This document shows, in pieces, positions 1 through 7,549 of a stretch of 48,464 bases of DNA (within the stretch, counting starts at the first letter, position 1; each line of letters opens with the position of its first letter). This stretch comes from a virus, in IMG/VR virus record IMGVR_UViG_3300009081_000018, positions 1 to 48,464 of that record, one strand, 5' to 3'. Made by a program: the position numbers and the translations under genes. Under the pieces are notes generated by a model that had not been told where the DNA came from, did not search any database, and saw only the letters and a program-made list of their open reading frames with translations.

Positions 1-160
1 CGACCCTGACCCGCGCCACAAAGGCCGGATCATAACCGTGATCGCGCTCGACTCAGTCAGCGCCACGGTCAAGTCCAACCGCGGCCGCACGTCCACAATC
101 TTCTGCCGGGCCCTCGAACTCTGGCCCCTCGTCACCACCGATCCCAAGGACACCCCATGA
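1..160 (+). CDS. 3' end of an unidentified ORF (partial)
   Basis: Frame 2 is open from the left edge and stops at a TGA at 158-160, giving 52 residues with no start in the window. The stop overlaps the ATG of ssb in an ATGA junction, the coupling used throughout this operon, so it is very likely the end of a real gene. The fragment contains ITVIALDSVSATVK and SNRGRTSTIFCRALEL and matches no family I can name. If the sequence is circular, it continues in frame from the SF2 helicase that runs off the right edge. It shows no helicase motif VI, so that link is only positional. Confidence 0.6.
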   Translation, partial: DPDPRHKGRIITVIALDSVSATVKSNRGRTSTIFCRALELWPLVTTDPKDTP

Positions 161-618
161 CCGTCAACAAGTGCATCCTCATCGGCAACCTCGGCCGCGA
201 TGCCGAACTCCGCACCACGTCCGGCGGCATGCAAGTCGCCTCCCTCCGCCTCGCGACCACCGACCGCCGCAAGGACGCCGGCGGCCAGTGGACCGACCAC
301 ACCGAATGGCACAGCGTGGTCGCCTTCGACAAGCTCGCCGCCCTGATGGAGCGCTTCGGCAAGAAGGGCAAGCCGCTCTATGTCGAGGGCCGCATCCAAA
401 CCCGCGAGTACACCGACAAGGACGGGCAGAAGCGCTGGTCCACCGAGATCATCGCCGGCGAGATCCGCCTGCTGGGTGGTCGCGAAGATAGCACCGGGGC
501 CACGTCCGACCGCCCCGAGGCCGACCGCAGCGCCGACCGGCAGGCCGGCAAGCCGCCCGCCCGCGCTCCGGCGAAGGCGCCGGCCGATGACTGGGGCGAC
601 GACGGAGTGCCGTTCTAG
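157..618 (+). CDS. ssb: Single-stranded DNA-binding protein (SSB)
   Basis: This 153-aa protein has an OB fold starting MTVNKCILIGNLGRDAELR, with the usual WHSVVAFDKLA and KGKPLYVEGRIQTREYTDK segments. A disordered Pro/Ala linker ends in the acidic tip DDWGDDGVPF (residues 144-153). In bacterial SSBs that tip docks partner proteins, so this one can probably recruit replication and recombination enzymes. It coats ssDNA during replication and recombination. The start has AAGGA seven bases upstream and overlaps the previous stop. It lies downstream of the partial ORF and, if the map is circular, directly after the AEP, DUF927 and SF2 helicase genes. Confidence 0.95.
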   Translation: MTVNKCILIGNLGRDAELRTTSGGMQVASLRLATTDRRKDAGGQWTDHTEWHSVVAFDKLAALMERFGKKGKPLYVEGRIQTREYTDKDGQKRWSTEIIAGEIRLLGGREDSTGATSDRPEADRSADRQAGKPPARAPAKAPADDWGDDGVPF

Positions 619-641
619 CCAACCTGCCGACAGGAGCAACC

Positions 642-1172
642 ATGCGCCGCCGCTCAACCATCCTCCGCCTCGCCCGCCAGATTGGCGATGCGGTCGCCAG
701 TGACCGATTCGCCGCCTCCGTGGACCCGCGCCACTGCGTGCCCGATTGGTGGCTAGGCTTCCCGGCGCTGGCGGCCTCCCGCGCCGCTGGCGAGGTCTTC
801 ATGTTGATCTCCGAAGATGAGGACCGCGCCTACGGCACCGCCGCCCGCGCCGCCGCAGCCGAAGTGGCCACCGCCGTCGCCGCCGAGCTCATCACCAGCT
901 CCCGCGTCGCCGAGTGGTGGCCTGCCGCTCATGCCGCCCACACCGCGCCGGCAGCCCCGGCGCGCACCGGGAGCGACGCCCTCGACATGGCCGAAGCCGT
1001 CATCGCCGCCATCCACACCGCCGCGCGCCGCACCGGCGCCCAACTCCGCATCGAGCGCGGCGTCGTCGCTGCCGCGGCCCGCCGCCTCATCGCAGAGGGC
1101 GCCAACCCCGTGCACGTCCGCGCCGACCTCGTAGCCGGCGCCCTGCGCTTCACCGCACCGGAGCCCACATGA
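642..1172 (+). CDS. Hypothetical Ala-rich protein
   Basis: A 176-aa protein I do not recognise. It is rich in Ala and Arg and looks mostly helical. A Trp-containing patch (PDWWLGFPALAAS) lies near residues 30-42 and a second one (VAEWWPAAHAAH) near residue 90. There is no signal peptide, membrane segment or catalytic motif. It begins 23 bases after ssb, with AGGAGCAACC before the ATG, and its stop overlaps the next start (ATGA). It belongs to the ssb operon and is presumably an early accessory protein. Confidence 0.7.
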   Translation: MRRRSTILRLARQIGDAVASDRFAASVDPRHCVPDWWLGFPALAASRAAGEVFMLISEDEDRAYGTAARAAAAEVATAVAAELITSSRVAEWWPAAHAAHTAPAAPARTGSDALDMAEAVIAAIHTAARRTGAQLRIERGVVAAAARRLIAEGANPVHVRADLVAGALRFTAPEPT

Positions 1173-1495
1173 CCACCGACGACCTGAACCCCTACGGCTA
1201 CTGCCCCGCCGAGACCTGCGGCTGCGCCATTATCCAGCGCGACCGCGACCCGTCCGGCTCAAGCAGGTGCTCGATGGGGCACTTTACGCTGACGCGCGAC
1301 GTCCACACGGAGCCCCTGGTGCAGCGGGCCCGTGCAGCCAAGCTTGAGGCCGAGCGCCAGGCGCTGCGCGACGAGGGTGCGGCAGCTGAGCGGGTGGCCA
1401 TCGCCGAGTTCCTGCTCCACCGCGGGCTGACACGCGAGGCTGAGCTGGTCACCGACAACGCCTACCACCGCATCCTCGACGGAGAGCCCGCATGA
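1169..1495 (+). CDS. Hypothetical small protein with Cys-rich N-terminus
   Basis: This protein has 108 residues. The start at 1169 is chosen because its ATG overlaps the upstream TGA; a longer reading upstream would run antiparallel to codon use in the previous gene. Residues 10-20 (YCPAETCGC) and a later CSMGH could bind a metal. The C-terminal half is a helix with the segment RDEGAAAERVAIAEFLLHRG. A similar EGAAAER segment occurs near the C-terminus of the protein at 17593-18594, so the two may share a short helical module. Function unknown. It couples to the next gene by ATGA. Confidence 0.65.
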   Translation: MTTDDLNPYGYCPAETCGCAIIQRDRDPSGSSRCSMGHFTLTRDVHTEPLVQRARAAKLEAERQALRDEGAAAERVAIAEFLLHRGLTREAELVTDNAYHRILDGEPA

Positions 1496-1758
1496 TAGCC
1501 CACGACGCCCCCGACCCCATCAACCCAACCGCGGGCCTGCGCTGCCCAACCTGCGGCCGCACCCCGCGCCTGTCGGTGACCCCGCCCGAGACGCACCCGC
1601 CCATCGATGCGGAGGCGGAGCTGACGTGCTGCCGCCACTACGCCCACGCCGCGGGCGAAACCGCCGTCAGCGCCGCCGAGGATGCCGCGGGGCGGTGGCT
1701 GCGGCTGTTCCCGGTGGCTGACGCGGGCGGGGATGTTGATCCGGATCCGACCCCATGA
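1492..1758 (+). CDS. Small zinc-finger-like hypothetical protein
   Basis: An 88-aa protein with a probable zinc knuckle: LRCPTCGRTPRL near residues 16-27 and TCCRHYAHAAGE near residues 45-56. Four cysteines plus histidines would suffice to bind one zinc ion. The C-terminal third is an amphipathic helix ending in an acidic-Pro tail. Start and stop both overlap neighbours in ATGA junctions, which supports the reading. Function is unknown; phage proteins of this kind often bind nucleic acid. Confidence 0.65.
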   Translation: MIAHDAPDPINPTAGLRCPTCGRTPRLSVTPPETHPPIDAEAELTCCRHYAHAAGETAVSAAEDAAGRWLRLFPVADAGGDVDPDPTP

Positions 1759-2342
1759 GCCGCGATCCCCTTGACCGCTACTACACCGACGACCGCCTCG
1801 CAGCGGCCTGCATGCGTTGGCTGATCGACTGCTTCGACGCGCCCGACGTGGTCCTTGAGCCCTGCAGCGGCGGCGGGGCCTTCGGGCGCGCGGCGCAGCG
1901 GGCGGCCCCCGGCGTGAGGGTGCTCGGGTGCGACATCGACCCTGACGCCGCGCCCGGCTACCCCTGTGACCGCGTGCCAGTGTCGACGTGGCGCCCGCCG
2001 GCCGGCCTGCCATGGCGGACGTGGATCGTCACGAACCCGCATTACCAGGGCATCTACGACACGGTGCGCGATCTGCGCGCTCTGCAGGACCGGGCCGGCG
2101 CATCGGTTGTGGCCCTGCTTCTGCGCGAGACGACCATCGGGCAGTTGATCGCTGGCGACGACCCGCCGCACCACTTCGTGGTGAGTCCTATCCGGCCGCG
2201 GTGGGGCGGCCCCGGTGGCGCCGCGCTGACGTCGGGGGACACCTGCGGGTCGGTCCTCTGTGTGTGGGAGGAAGGCGAGCGTCAGGGCACCACGTCGCGG
2301 ATCAGCCTGCTTCCGCCTTGGCGCGCAAAGGGCAGTCGATAG
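1755..2342 (+). CDS. DNA methyltransferase-like protein, NPHY variant
   Basis: This 195-aa protein has the class I SAM-methyltransferase layout of phage DNA adenine methylases. It opens RYYTDDRLAAACMRWLID. Motif I is VLEPCSGGGAFG (33-44), followed by an acidic strand end (D60) and then TNPHYQG (93-99) where the family has NPPY or DPPY. The later VVALLLRET and SPIRPRW segments match the C-terminal half of such phage methylases. It probably methylates adenine in phage DNA, against restriction or as a mark. The Pro-to-His change in the catalytic motif may alter activity or substrate. It is last in the ssb operon, coupled by ATGA, and converges on the RNR operon. Confidence 0.75.
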   Translation: MSRDPLDRYYTDDRLAAACMRWLIDCFDAPDVVLEPCSGGGAFGRAAQRAAPGVRVLGCDIDPDAAPGYPCDRVPVSTWRPPAGLPWRTWIVTNPHYQGIYDTVRDLRALQDRAGASVVALLLRETTIGQLIAGDDPPHHFVVSPIRPRWGGPGGAALTSGDTCGSVLCVWEEGERQGTTSRISLLPPWRAKGSR

Positions 2343-2519
2343 CCCACCACCCGCACCCCTCCATCCCGAGCCCCGACGCCCCACCCGGCGCCGGGGCTTC
2401 GTGCTGCCCGGCCCCAACGCAAGCGGCCGCCCGGACTACCCGGACGGCCACCGCGCCCGGCCGAGGCCCCTCCCGGCCCGTGCGCCTGCCTGCCTACCAC
2501 ACCGCGCCCCAAACGCAAA

Positions 2520-2547
2520 GGGCCGCCCGGTGTGACCCGAGCGGCCC
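2520..2547 (-). terminator. Second terminator-like hairpin after the RNR operon
   Basis: A 7-bp perfect stem (GGGCCGC with GCGGCCC) and a 14-nt loop. On the minus strand it is followed by TTTGCGTTT, the only T-rich stretch nearby, so it fits a Rho-independent terminator for transcripts leaving the RNR gene. It may also shield against read-through from the facing operon. Confidence 0.5.
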
Positions 2548-2642
2548 GAGGTGTTCGCAGCGTGGGAGCCTTGCGGTCCGCACGTCGTAAGCACCCTGCG
2601 ACGCCCCAACCATACCCCACCGCCGCCCCGCGCGCAAGCAAG

Positions 2643-2669
2643 GGCCCCGCGCGGCGAACCGGCGGGGCC
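2643..2669 (-). terminator. Terminator-like hairpin just after the RNR gene
   Basis: An 8-bp perfect stem (GGCCCCGC with GCGGGGCC) and an 11-nt loop, about 20 bases past the RNR stop. On the minus strand it is followed by CTTGCTTG, a weak T-tract. Its position makes it the first terminator of the minus-strand nucleotide operon. Confidence 0.5.
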
Positions 2670-2689
2670 TCGGGGCGACCGGCGGACGG

Positions 2690-4756
2690 TCAGCGCCCGC
2701 CGAGCTCGCACGCCCCGCCGGCGCAGGCCGACGTCGCATGGCCCTCGCTGACACCGGTCTCGAACTCCCGCAGGCGCGCCCAGTCCACCGCCGGGAAGGC
2801 GCGGGTCAGGCGGCGGTACTTCGCCGCGCTGATCTTCTCCAAGGGTGCGGCATGGTAGCGCGCATCAGCGACCGGGTAGAACGACAGGCCGCCGATCTGA
2901 TCGAAGTGGTCCCACACCCATTCGCCCAGCGCGTCCCATTCGTCCGGCTTGACGTAGATGGTCGCCGACGCGTTGTGCCCGCGGTCGCCCAGGTACGACC
3001 GGGTCACCTTCAGGTAGCGCTCCGCCTGCTCAATCGCGCCCTCGTCGCCCGCGATCAGCGCGCCCTTGGGTGCGGCCCGGGGGAACTCGAACGACCACGA
3101 CGACACGTCGTCGGCGGTGATGGTCCCGGCCTTCAGCTTCACCGCCTCGCTGTACGACGACGGGGTCGCAGGCACACCGGACGCGCGCAAGAGCTGCGCA
3201 ATCGGGGAGCCCGCGTCGATGGCCACGCGCCGGATGAAGTACGGCGCATAGTGGCCGTGGAAGCCCGACGCGCACCCGAGGACCGCCGCGCTGTTGCCGT
3301 CCGGCTTGACCGCGGTGACGGCCGCCGCGGTGTTGATGCCGAACTTGGGCGCCCAACGCTCATTCTCGGCGACCGCCGCGCGGTTGAGCGCGGTCATCAC
3401 GTCCTCGTCCGTGCTGATCTGCGGGCAGTCCGCGTGCGCCGACAGACAAACCCCGAGCAGCGCGTCGCGGTCGGTGTTGGCCTTCCACCCCGCCCGCAGC
3501 CCACGGAAGTCGGTCAGGGTCGCCTGGATGGTCCCAGCGAAGGCGGCCAGGGCCACCTTGCGCGCCGCGCTCTCCGGCGTGTCCCAGGGGCGCAGGACGG
3601 CCATCGTCAGGTTGCAGAACTGCCCGCCGCCGTCGGTCCACGCCGCATCGCGCGCCGCCCGAAGGAGCAGCATCAGGGCGATCTCCACACAGGGATTGAA
3701 GCCGATGCGCATGAGTGCGCGCCGGGCGCGGGACACACGCTCCAGGCTGATCCGCCACTGGTTGCGCGCCGAAGAGATGAACCCGGGCTCGCCGGATTGC
3801 CCGTTGGACAGGACGCCCCACATGCGCTTGAAGGTGCCGCGCGACAGGGTCAGGCGGGGGTTGGCGTGGAGGGACGAGATGTTGACCTGCCCGCGCAGAG
3901 CGGCGATGTCCGACCCCGGCGCGTACTGCCGCCAGTCCTTGATCGCGGCCATCGCGCTGTCCTCGCCGCTGAAGAGCGCAATCATCGCCGACCGCCGCAC
4001 CCCGCCGACGTGGACCGCCTGCCCGGCGAGGCAGAGCAGGTCGTTGATCTCCACCGTCGTCAAGCCGCGCCGCTGCCGCCCGGCCGCACGGATGACGTCC
4101 CGCAGCGTGTCAAGGTACTTCGCCAGCGGCTCGGGGCCGGAAGCCTGCCCGCCCGCGGTCTTCAGCGGCGCGCCCTTGGGTCGGACGCCACTGTAGTCGA
4201 AGACGACGTCGTCGCCATTGAACCACGCGGTCACGCCGGCCTCAACGGCATCGCGCCAGCCTTCCTTGCTGTCGCCGACGACGTGGACGGCGGGCGCCAC
4301 ATCGCGCCGCGGCATGACCGGGTGCGGCATCAGCGCGACCACGTCCTCCTCGACGCTGTACCCGACGCCGGTGCCGTGCATCAGGACATAGAGCGCCTCC
4401 CAGAACACCGCGGGGCCATCGGCCGCAACCGACGCACAGTTGAAGTAGCTGATATCATTGGTGGACACACCGGCAGACCAGAGCACCCGCATCGCCGGCA
4501 TGACCTCGCGCTTCAGCATCGCCGTGCGCAGGTCCGCCAACCGGGCCTCGAAGCCATCCAGATCGCCGTCCCCATCGGCCGCGATCTTCGCCCGGCCGCG
4601 CGCACGGAAGAAGTCAATCGTCCGGTCGACGCAGTGCGCCCACGTCTCGCGCTCGCCGTCCGGCAAGAGCCGCGCATACGACCGCTTGAACACCGTCTCC
4701 GCGAGGGCATCACCCAAGCCGACATCAACCATCCCAACACCATCCTCAACACCCAT
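2690..4756 (-). CDS. nrdJ: Adenosylcobalamin-dependent (class II) ribonucleoside-triphosphate reductase
   Basis: This enzyme makes deoxynucleotides without an oxygen-dependent radical subunit, using coenzyme B12. The 688-aa protein has the monomeric RTPR layout: FNCAS with C107, the radical-site NPCVEI with C356 and E358, the partner QFCNL with C381, and a C-terminal redox pair ACAGGACEL (C678, C683) that re-reduces the active site. ATG at 4756 is chosen because GGGAGG sits seven bases upstream; an in-frame upstream start adds an Arg-rich, unlikely N-terminus. It is last in an operon with clamp, MazG-like and DUF262 genes and has an extra promoter of its own. The C356-C381 spacing (25) is longer than in the Lactobacillus enzyme (C408-C419). 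Confidence 0.93.
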   Translation of the reverse strand: MGVEDGVGMVDVGLGDALAETVFKRSYARLLPDGERETWAHCVDRTIDFFRARGRAKIAADGDGDLDGFEARLADLRTAMLKREVMPAMRVLWSAGVSTNDISYFNCASVAADGPAVFWEALYVLMHGTGVGYSVEEDVVALMPHPVMPRRDVAPAVHVVGDSKEGWRDAVEAGVTAWFNGDDVVFDYSGVRPKGAPLKTAGGQASGPEPLAKYLDTLRDVIRAAGRQRRGLTTVEINDLLCLAGQAVHVGGVRRSAMIALFSGEDSAMAAIKDWRQYAPGSDIAALRGQVNISSLHANPRLTLSRGTFKRMWGVLSNGQSGEPGFISSARNQWRISLERVSRARRALMRIGFNPCVEIALMLLLRAARDAAWTDGGGQFCNLTMAVLRPWDTPESAARKVALAAFAGTIQATLTDFRGLRAGWKANTDRDALLGVCLSAHADCPQISTDEDVMTALNRAAVAENERWAPKFGINTAAAVTAVKPDGNSAAVLGCASGFHGHYAPYFIRRVAIDAGSPIAQLLRASGVPATPSSYSEAVKLKAGTITADDVSSWSFEFPRAAPKGALIAGDEGAIEQAERYLKVTRSYLGDRGHNASATIYVKPDEWDALGEWVWDHFDQIGGLSFYPVADARYHAAPLEKISAAKYRRLTRAFPAVDWARLREFETGVSEGHATSACAGGACELGGR

Positions 4757-4788
4757 CACACACCTCCCAAAATCAAGAACAGACCCCC

Positions 4789-4816
4789 AGCGTACCACAC
4801 GCCGGGGGCCGGTCAA
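4789..4816 (-). promoter_or_regulatory. Internal promoter before the RNR gene
   Basis: On the minus strand TTGACC (4816-4811), a 16-nt spacer and TACGCT (4794-4789) match the TTGAC-TANNNT form used elsewhere here. A second TTGACC lies at 4823-4818, making a tandem TTGACCG repeat that could be an operator. The predicted transcript would have a leader of about 25 bases before the RNR ATG. Confidence 0.5.
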
Positions 4817-4843
4817 CGGTCAAGACAGACCCCGGACACCCGG

Positions 4844-6058
4844 TCAGTCCAACCGCATCGGCATGACCACGCCGCCGACCCCAGCCCGCGCCCCGGACCA
4901 CGAGACCGGATCGAGCGCGCCAGCCAGACGGAAGGTCACCGGCCCCGCGCCCGCGGCCTTCACGGCGTCGCTGAGATACCGCGCGTTGAAGCCGGTCTGC
5001 AGCGGCGGGCCGTCGACCTCGGCGTCGACCTCTTCCTGCGCGCTGCCCGCCTTCAGCGACACCGCCGCGAGGCCGATCCGGCCTTCGTTCAGCGCGACGC
5101 GGATCGAGCTGTTCTTGTCGTCGGCGCACAGGCCAACGCGGGACAGCCCCGCCGCCAGCGCCCCGCCGTCGACGGTCGCGGTGATGCGGATCGAGGACTC
5201 GGGGAGCAAGACCAGCCGATAGTCCGGAAACTGCCCATCGATCATCCGGTACTCAACCACCGTCGCCTGCGCCCGCACGCCGTCCGGGCCGACCACCCCG
5301 CCGACCTCGGCGCGCAGGTGCCGGGGGCCCCAGGCCAGCGTGACAGTCGCGCCGTCCGGGTCACCGTTGCCGCGGATGACCTGCCGCAGCGCGTGCGCCT
5401 GGGCCTTGCCGAAGAGCGACGTCCGCGGGATCTTGACCGCGCCCGGGTCGACCTTCGCGTCGACGATGACCTCCGCCCACGTCAAGCGGCTGCCGTCCGT
5501 GCCGACCCACCGCAGCGCCCCGGCGGCGCGCCCGTCCGGCCCGGCGACGTGCTCCACCGCCGCGCCGTTCAGGCCCTGCCGGTTGACGTCATCGGACACG
5601 GCCGGGATCACCGCCCCGAGCGCGTCCGACAGAGCCGCCGCGCCGAGCGTGATGCCAGCGCCGTAGGTGACCTCGTCCTTGGCCGGCGGGAAGTCATCGA
5701 CCTCGCCGCACTGCAGCTTGTACTCGGTCTTCCCGGCCTTGACGGTCAGGACGCGCCCATCCTTGCCGCCGGCCTTCATCCACACCGGGCCCGCGCCCTT
5801 CAGCGCGTCAAGGACTTGCACGATCCGCCCCGCCGGCACCGCGACCCGCCCGAGCCCGCGGCACTCCGTGACCGACAGGGCCGGCGTGGTCAGGCGCGCC
5901 ACGCCATCAGTCCCGACCGCCGACAGGCCGTCCCGGGTCAGGATCATCAGCACGTCCGCCGACGCCCCGCCGGACACGTCCCGATCCCGCGCCGCCGCCG
6001 AAGCGGCCAGACCGACGACCAACCGCACCACATCGCCATTCACGACACAATCGAGCAT
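4844..6058 (-). CDS. dnaN: DNA polymerase III beta sliding clamp
   Basis: The 404-aa protein has the three-domain clamp signatures: a middle-domain segment with EYRMIDGQFPDYRLVLLPE (family YRxIDGQFPDYxxVxP), then GFNARYLSDAVKAAG, and a C-terminal VVMPMRL close to the usual VMPMR(I/L). It would form a dimeric ring on DNA and tether a polymerase or other clamp-binding enzymes. Length is close to the bacterial clamp, slightly longer. The start is the ATG at 6058, with GGAGG six bases upstream, overlapping the MazG-like stop as TGATG; an in-frame TTG just upstream is less likely. No DNA polymerase is visible in the window, so it may serve the host polymerase or the AEP enzyme. Confidence 0.92.
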   Translation of the reverse strand: MLDCVVNGDVVRLVVGLAASAAARDRDVSGGASADVLMILTRDGLSAVGTDGVARLTTPALSVTECRGLGRVAVPAGRIVQVLDALKGAGPVWMKAGGKDGRVLTVKAGKTEYKLQCGEVDDFPPAKDEVTYGAGITLGAAALSDALGAVIPAVSDDVNRQGLNGAAVEHVAGPDGRAAGALRWVGTDGSRLTWAEVIVDAKVDPGAVKIPRTSLFGKAQAHALRQVIRGNGDPDGATVTLAWGPRHLRAEVGGVVGPDGVRAQATVVEYRMIDGQFPDYRLVLLPESSIRITATVDGGALAAGLSRVGLCADDKNSSIRVALNEGRIGLAAVSLKAGSAQEEVDAEVDGPPLQTGFNARYLSDAVKAAGAGPVTFRLAGALDPVSWSGARAGVGGVVMPMRLD

Positions 6059-6612
6059 CAAACACCTCCGCCCGCGCCGCCGCGGGCCTCGCGATCATGC
6101 AGCGTCCCGGCGCTCTGCCGGGCCCGCAGCTTCTCCAGGTTGTAGAACGCGACCTCTTGCGCCGAGAAACCAGCGGCACGGCACATGGACGTCGCCACCA
6201 TCGCCAGCGGCAGGCCCCCGAGCACGTCCCCCATCGCCACGCCGATTGCGTGCGCGACGTGGTCGACCCGATCCGTAAGGGTCATCTCGTAGACAGGCCG
6301 CACAGGGTCGGCGGTCCACAGCCCAACGCCGTCCCCCTCCGACTCAAGCGCCGCGTACCACAGCACGTCGCCCAGCTCGGCCCGCAGGTCGACGAAGACC
6401 TCGGCGCCCTTCTTGAGCACGCGCCGGTCATCCAGCGCGCCGAGCGCCTCGCCGAGCTCAGACAGCACCCCGCGCCGCGCCGCAGACGCCGCGCGGTCGG
6501 GCCGGTACGCGCTCAACCGCAGCACCTCGGCGCGGTAGTCCCGCCACCGCAGGCTGCGCCACGGGTCGAACAGCGCGCCGTCCGGCGGCGCCTGCACTTC
6601 ATCACCACTCAT
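6058..6612 (-). CDS. MazG-like nucleoside triphosphate pyrophosphohydrolase
   Basis: This 184-aa all-alpha protein resembles phage MazG-like NTP pyrophosphatases. The metal-binding pattern is SELGEALG (E52, E55) then RAELGDVLWY (E79, D82), and NLEKLRAR occurs near the C-terminus as in the family. It probably hydrolyses dNTPs or NTPs to monophosphate and pyrophosphate, to clear damaged nucleotides, balance the pool or blunt nucleotide alarm signals. ATG at 6612 has GGGAGG spaced seven bases and overlaps the DUF262 stop by 11 bases; a further upstream start would lose that site. It is translated in chain with dnaN (TGATG). Confidence 0.75.
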   Translation of the reverse strand: MSGDEVQAPPDGALFDPWRSLRWRDYRAEVLRLSAYRPDRAASAARRGVLSELGEALGALDDRRVLKKGAEVFVDLRAELGDVLWYAALESEGDGVGLWTADPVRPVYEMTLTDRVDHVAHAIGVAMGDVLGGLPLAMVATSMCRAAGFSAQEVAFYNLEKLRARQSAGTLHDREARGGAGGGV

Positions 6613-7414
6613 CACCACCTCCCGCGGCAGCCTCAAGCCCCGCCAGTGTGTCCGTGTCCATCGGGGTTCCGCCCCGGTTCAGGTCCAAGAACGCCCGCAG
6701 CGCCGCGCGGGTCTGCGCCGCCGGTTCGCCCGATGTCTCGATGACGACGCTGACCACCTCGGGTCTCCGCATCGCCTCCATCGCGTAGCAGCGCAGAAGC
6801 CGCATCTCATCGGTATCAAGCGCCGCCACATCGCCGTCGAGCGCAGCGTCCCGCAGGGCATCGACGGTCCGCCAGTCGCACACCCCGGCGAACGGCAGCC
6901 GCAGGGGGCCGGGCTCCCACGTCCAGCGCGCCGCCAGCGCATCCCACACAGGTCGCCGCAGGTCAGGGGCCGGCGTGCCGTCCGCCCGCCGCATCTTGAC
7001 GCCGACTGCAGTCAAGCGCTGCTGTCCGTCAAGGATCACCGCCTGCTGCCCGGCGGTGGTGTACCGGCGCCAGATCACGACGACCCCGCCGTGCCCGCCG
7101 GTCAGAAGCCGCTCATGGTAGGCCATCACCTGATCGTCGGTCCACACAAAGGGCCGCTGCCACGGCGGCAGGACGAAGGGCATCGAGTCGCGCTGCGACG
7201 ACTCAAGGAACTGCCACAGGCAATGCCGCATCACCTGGACCGACACCGGATCGGACCACCGCGACAACTCCCGGTAGCGCGCCCGGACGTCGGCGGTCCG
7301 ATCCTCGAAGGCATCCCGCTCCCGCAACCGCACCTGCTCGCGGGCTGCCTCTTCGGCCTGCCGCGCCTTGCTGGCCGCAGTCGTCTGTGGGGCCTTCATC
7401 TTGCGCCTGCCCAT
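6602..7414 (-). CDS. DUF262 (GmrS/ParB-fold) domain protein
   Basis: This 270-aa protein has a charged N-terminal helix (residues 10-60), then the DUF262 hallmarks: LPPWQRPFVWTDDQ (82-95), ILDGQQRLTAV (127-137) and a C-terminal LNRGGTPMD. DUF262 is the ParB/sulfiredoxin-fold half of GmrSD-type modification-dependent nucleases and uses NTPs. The usual HNH partner domain (DUF1524) is missing. It may be a regulator, an NTP-dependent sensor of modified DNA or an anti-defence protein; the sequence does not decide. ATG at 7414 follows GGAGGTGGTG. It is first in the minus-strand nucleotide operon. Confidence 0.75.
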   Translation of the reverse strand: MGRRKMKAPQTTAASKARQAEEAAREQVRLRERDAFEDRTADVRARYRELSRWSDPVSVQVMRHCLWQFLESSQRDSMPFVLPPWQRPFVWTDDQVMAYHERLLTGGHGGVVVIWRRYTTAGQQAVILDGQQRLTAVGVKMRRADGTPAPDLRRPVWDALAARWTWEPGPLRLPFAGVCDWRTVDALRDAALDGDVAALDTDEMRLLRCYAMEAMRRPEVVSVVIETSGEPAAQTRAALRAFLDLNRGGTPMDTDTLAGLEAAAGGGDEW

Positions 7415-7461
7415 CACCACCTCCACCCGCCCGCCGATCCACCCGGCACCGCGGCCCCGGC

Positions 7462-7491
7462 AGCCTATCCCCGCTGCCCCGCGCCCGTCAA
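7462..7491 (-). promoter_or_regulatory. Promoter of the DUF262-MazG-dnaN-RNR operon
   Basis: On the minus strand TTGACG (7491-7486), an 18-nt spacer and TAGGCT (7467-7462) lie about 48 bases before the DUF262 start. Directly upstream is a direct repeat of TCTTTGCG with a 10-base period, recalling the CTTTGC-rich block of the divergent plus-strand promoter. The -35 is preceded by GCTA as in the plus-strand copies. Confidence 0.6.
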
Positions 7492-7549
7492 TAGCGGCGC
7501 GCAAAGAACCGCAAAGACCGCGAGAACACCGCAGCCGTGCGCGTCATCG

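Larger units (their letters stand above)
2343..2689. other. Convergent intergenic region
   Basis: These 347 bases separate the converging ssb-methyltransferase and RNR operons. No convincing gene is present; the open frames lack ribosome sites and are shadows. The stretch is Pro/Arg-like GC-rich sequence with two hairpins that read best as terminators for the minus strand (listed separately). No T-run was found for the plus-strand operon. Confidence 0.6.

Noticed and set aside
4756-4816. Upstream in-frame start that adds 20 residues to the RNR
   Set aside because: No ribosome site, Arg-rich extension, and it would overlap the internal promoter; ATG at 4756 has GGGAGG well placed.
2738-6145. 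A 1135-codon open frame on the plus strand opposite RNR and dnaN
   Set aside because: It is the antisense shadow of two clear enzymes in high-GC DNA; the translation is Arg/Pro/Gly-rich with no domain and no ribosome site.
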